Source: Candidatus Sericytochromatia bacterium
GTDB taxonomy: Bacteria; Cyanobacteriota; Sericytochromatia; UBA7694; JACMQJ01
Assembly: GCA_026004035.1 (NCBI GenBank)
Contig: BPII01000025.1
Coordinates: 1 to 36,894, forward strand
Length of the DNA: 36,894 nt
Direction: 5' to 3'
Both the position numbers and the translations under genes were made by a program. The notes below the pieces were generated by a model, which saw only the letters and a program-made list of their open reading frames with translations, was not told where the DNA came from and made no database searches. Within the stretch, counting starts at the first letter, position 1; each line of letters opens with the position of its first letter. Shown one piece after another: positions 34,732 to 36,894 of the stretch.

Positions 34732-36894
34732 CTACAAGATACTTAAGTTATCAATATAATAATCATTATCATTTAAAAGAATTATGTAAGATAATAATAA
34801 ATCTAGATTACTTGATGAATCCAGTGTATATTCTAAAAAGTTTTTTAAATTATTTATATCTTCTCTAGAAAATAAAAGATTTATTACTTCATATTGAATT
34901 CTATTTTTTATATTTATATCTTTTATATATGTATAATAACTTATAAATTTTTCAAAGTTATCTATTTGAATATATGAAATAGCTATATTGTACAATTGTT
35001 TATCATTTAAAGACTTTTGATTTATTTTATTTATAATATTTGAAATTTTATTTATTAATTCATCTTCTAAATACAAATTACCTAAAAAAGACAATTCTTT
35101 AAATAAAAAAATTATTGCATCGTTATAATTTTTTAATTGTTCATTTTCTATTATTTTATCAATTATTAAAATGGAATTATTACTATCTATACCCTTTAAT
35201 AAGGTCAATGAAATTTGAATTAATGGAAATATATTATTTGAAGTAATATTTAATTTTTTAAAAAAAGAAATAAAATTATTTATATATAAATCCCTATTAT
35301 TTTTATCATTTATATTATTACAAATTGATATTAAATTATTATATGAAAATATTTTTAGGTTATCATTATTAAAGTTTAAATTACTATTTATTAACTTAAA
35401 TATATCTTCTTTGTATTTATCATTTATAAAATTCAATTGCTTTAGCTTCAATAATATTTTTGAAAACAAATTAAATTTTTTTTCTTCTGTTTCAAGTATT
35501 TCAAGTAATGAAGTCACTTTCTCTATTATGAAGTAAAAATCTTTTAACTTGTTTGTAGAAATTGATCTTATTAGAATATTTGAAATAGTATCAAAAAAAA
35601 GTAATTTCATCATTTATTTGTTCTAAAAAATCTAAAGATTTATCAAAATATTTATTAGCTTTATTAAGATTTCCTGTTCTATAATAAGAAGTTGCTATTA
35701 CAGAAAAAATTTCACTAGTATTGTCACCGTAATCAAAGTAATTTAGAGTATTTTCTATTTCCTTATTTAGCTTACTAATATATTTATTACCTAATTTTAA
35801 TAATGAAATCATAAAAGATTTATAAATATTTACTTTTGTTAAGCTATTTTCAAACAAATTAGCAGTTTTTATCAAATCATTTAAAACATTTTCAAAATCT
35901 TTTATTTTAGCAAAGTTAGTCACTAATGAAAAAAGCTTAATTATGTATTCAACTTTTAAAAATTCTATTTTTATAAAAAAAATTTTATCAACTAAACTAT
36001 TAAAAATTTTTAGTATAATATTATTATCTTGAATTTTTACAATATTTTCAGCAATATTTATATAAACATCTATTTTAATAAAATCATTATTTATTTTTAA
36101 ATTCAATAAATTCATAATATTGTATTCTAACTTGTCTAAATCATTAATTTTTAGCAAAATTTTGATAAAATGTCTTATAACCAAAGATTTATATTCTTCA
36201 TCAATTATTTTTTCTAAAGCCTTTGTAACATAATCAAATATTTTTTCTTTTAATTCTTCTCTTTTACAAGAAATACTTAATAAACCCATTAATCTTTTAT
36301 CTACTTTAAAATTTTCAGATGCATAAATAGATTTATTTAAAATATTGATTAATTCCTTATTATTATTTATTAAATGTATATGAGATATAATGCTGTTTAT
36401 CATAGATATATAATTAATGTTATCATTGTTTCTAGAAACTATTTCTAGTATTTTGTCAAAAACTATTTTTATTTCTACAAAAGTATTTGATTTTGACAAT
36501 ACGTCTAAAAAATTATTTAATATTGTTGGTATTAAATCTTTATTAGGTATTCTATCTATAAAGTTAAATACATGAACTATTAAATGATTAACAAAAGTTT
36601 TCTTATAAATATAATTTACTTTATTTATTGATAGAAAAAGAAAATTAATTATTTCTAATATTAAATTATCATCTAGTTTATAAAGTAATGAAAATAATCT
36701 ATTTAAAAGTATTGTAGCTTGATTAAAGCTAGAGCTATTTATTAAAATTATTATTATGTATATAGACAATTTTAAAGAATAAATTTTATTTTGAAAGTTA
36801 GAACTTATTACGTATAATTTATCAGTAATTTCTCTTTGATTAGATAAAGAATTTTTTAATGATAAAAAATCTAATATATTTATTAATAATCTGT
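34732..36894 (-). CDS. Large alpha-helical repeat (TPR-like) protein, frameshifted at T8 and open at the window edge
   Basis: Two minus-strand frames, 36894 (open edge) to 35591 and 35613 to 34732, look like one protein. Frame 1 stays open upstream of its first TTG (36769) to the window end, so the N-terminus is missing. It ends EIFSVIATSYYRTGNLNKAN, then KYFDKSLDFLEQINDEITFF and TGA. Removing one T from the T8 tract (35593-35600) continues it as DTISNILIRSISTNKLKDFY, in phase with the repeat pattern. Repeats of about 35-40 residues with I-A-x-S-Y-x2-[TG]-G-x-[LF]-x2-A and D-x-L-x2-I spacing recall TPR proteins, but most repeats are degenerate and rich in Ile/Asn/Lys. There is no signal peptide in view and the function is unknown. 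The downstream frame has its own ATG ATG but no Shine-Dalgarno. Confidence 0.65.

Overview
The window is a very AT-rich bacterial chromosome segment (roughly a quarter G+C by eye). It uses the standard bacterial code: TGG encodes Trp throughout, and TGA ends nuoB and the DUF881 gene. The mix of genes suggests a non-photosynthetic relative of the Cyanobacteriota (Sericytochromatia/Melainabacteria-like). It includes complex I genes nuoABCD, a cyanobacterial-style RNase II, four-domain ribosomal protein S1, a MurE with the meso-DAP motif DNPR, an LCP-family cell-wall ligase, DUF881/Sbp membrane proteins and a dynamin-like GTPase. This placement is an inference and weak. There are no rRNA or tRNA genes and no CRISPR array. 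The only mobile-element traces are a short repeat family and gene remnants.

Layout, left to right. An AlaDH/PNT-type dehydrogenase runs off the left edge (minus), divergent from a phospholipase-D-fold lipoprotein. Next come nuoABCD, repeat copy A, a DUF881-sbp pair and a stand-alone MshEN c-di-GMP-binding module. These converge on the minus-strand infC-rpmI-rplT operon, whose infC starts at AUU behind a structured leader. After about 0.8 kb without an intact gene comes a plus-strand operon of atypical dnaJ, biotin-dependent carboxyltransferase, LCP protein and a BioY-like membrane protein, then a CBS/CorC-HlyC protein. A rhodanese lipoprotein converges on murE. A frameshifted dynamin-like GTPase ends inside repeat copy B. 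The minus-strand pair oppA-like/HD-GYP follows, then an EF-hand/glycine-zipper protein divergent from ruvB. Then come typA and rpsA (minus), a UvrD/PcrA helicase (plus), repeat copy C with an A28 tract, and minus-strand capD-like, RNase II and helical-repeat protein genes, the last running off the right edge.

Three themes stand out. (1) Several long genes are open except for one shift. RNase II breaks at an A10 tract containing the classic A AAA AAG slippery heptamer. The helical-repeat protein breaks at a T8 tract ending in TTT TGA. The dynamin-like gene breaks near an A4 tract. Recoding, transcriptional slippage, real decay and homopolymer sequencing error must be distinguished. (2) A ~140-bp repeat with short inverted ends occurs three times. 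In two copies the neighbouring gene reads into the same repeat end, which supplies its last codons and stop. (3) Several first-in-operon genes lack a Shine-Dalgarno and have a TATAAT-like hexamer 12-15 bases before ATG, suggesting leaderless mRNAs, beside genes with clear Shine-Dalgarno sites.

Intergenic regions hold decayed fragments of a DNA methyltransferase and of a signalling protein, consistent with ongoing gene loss.
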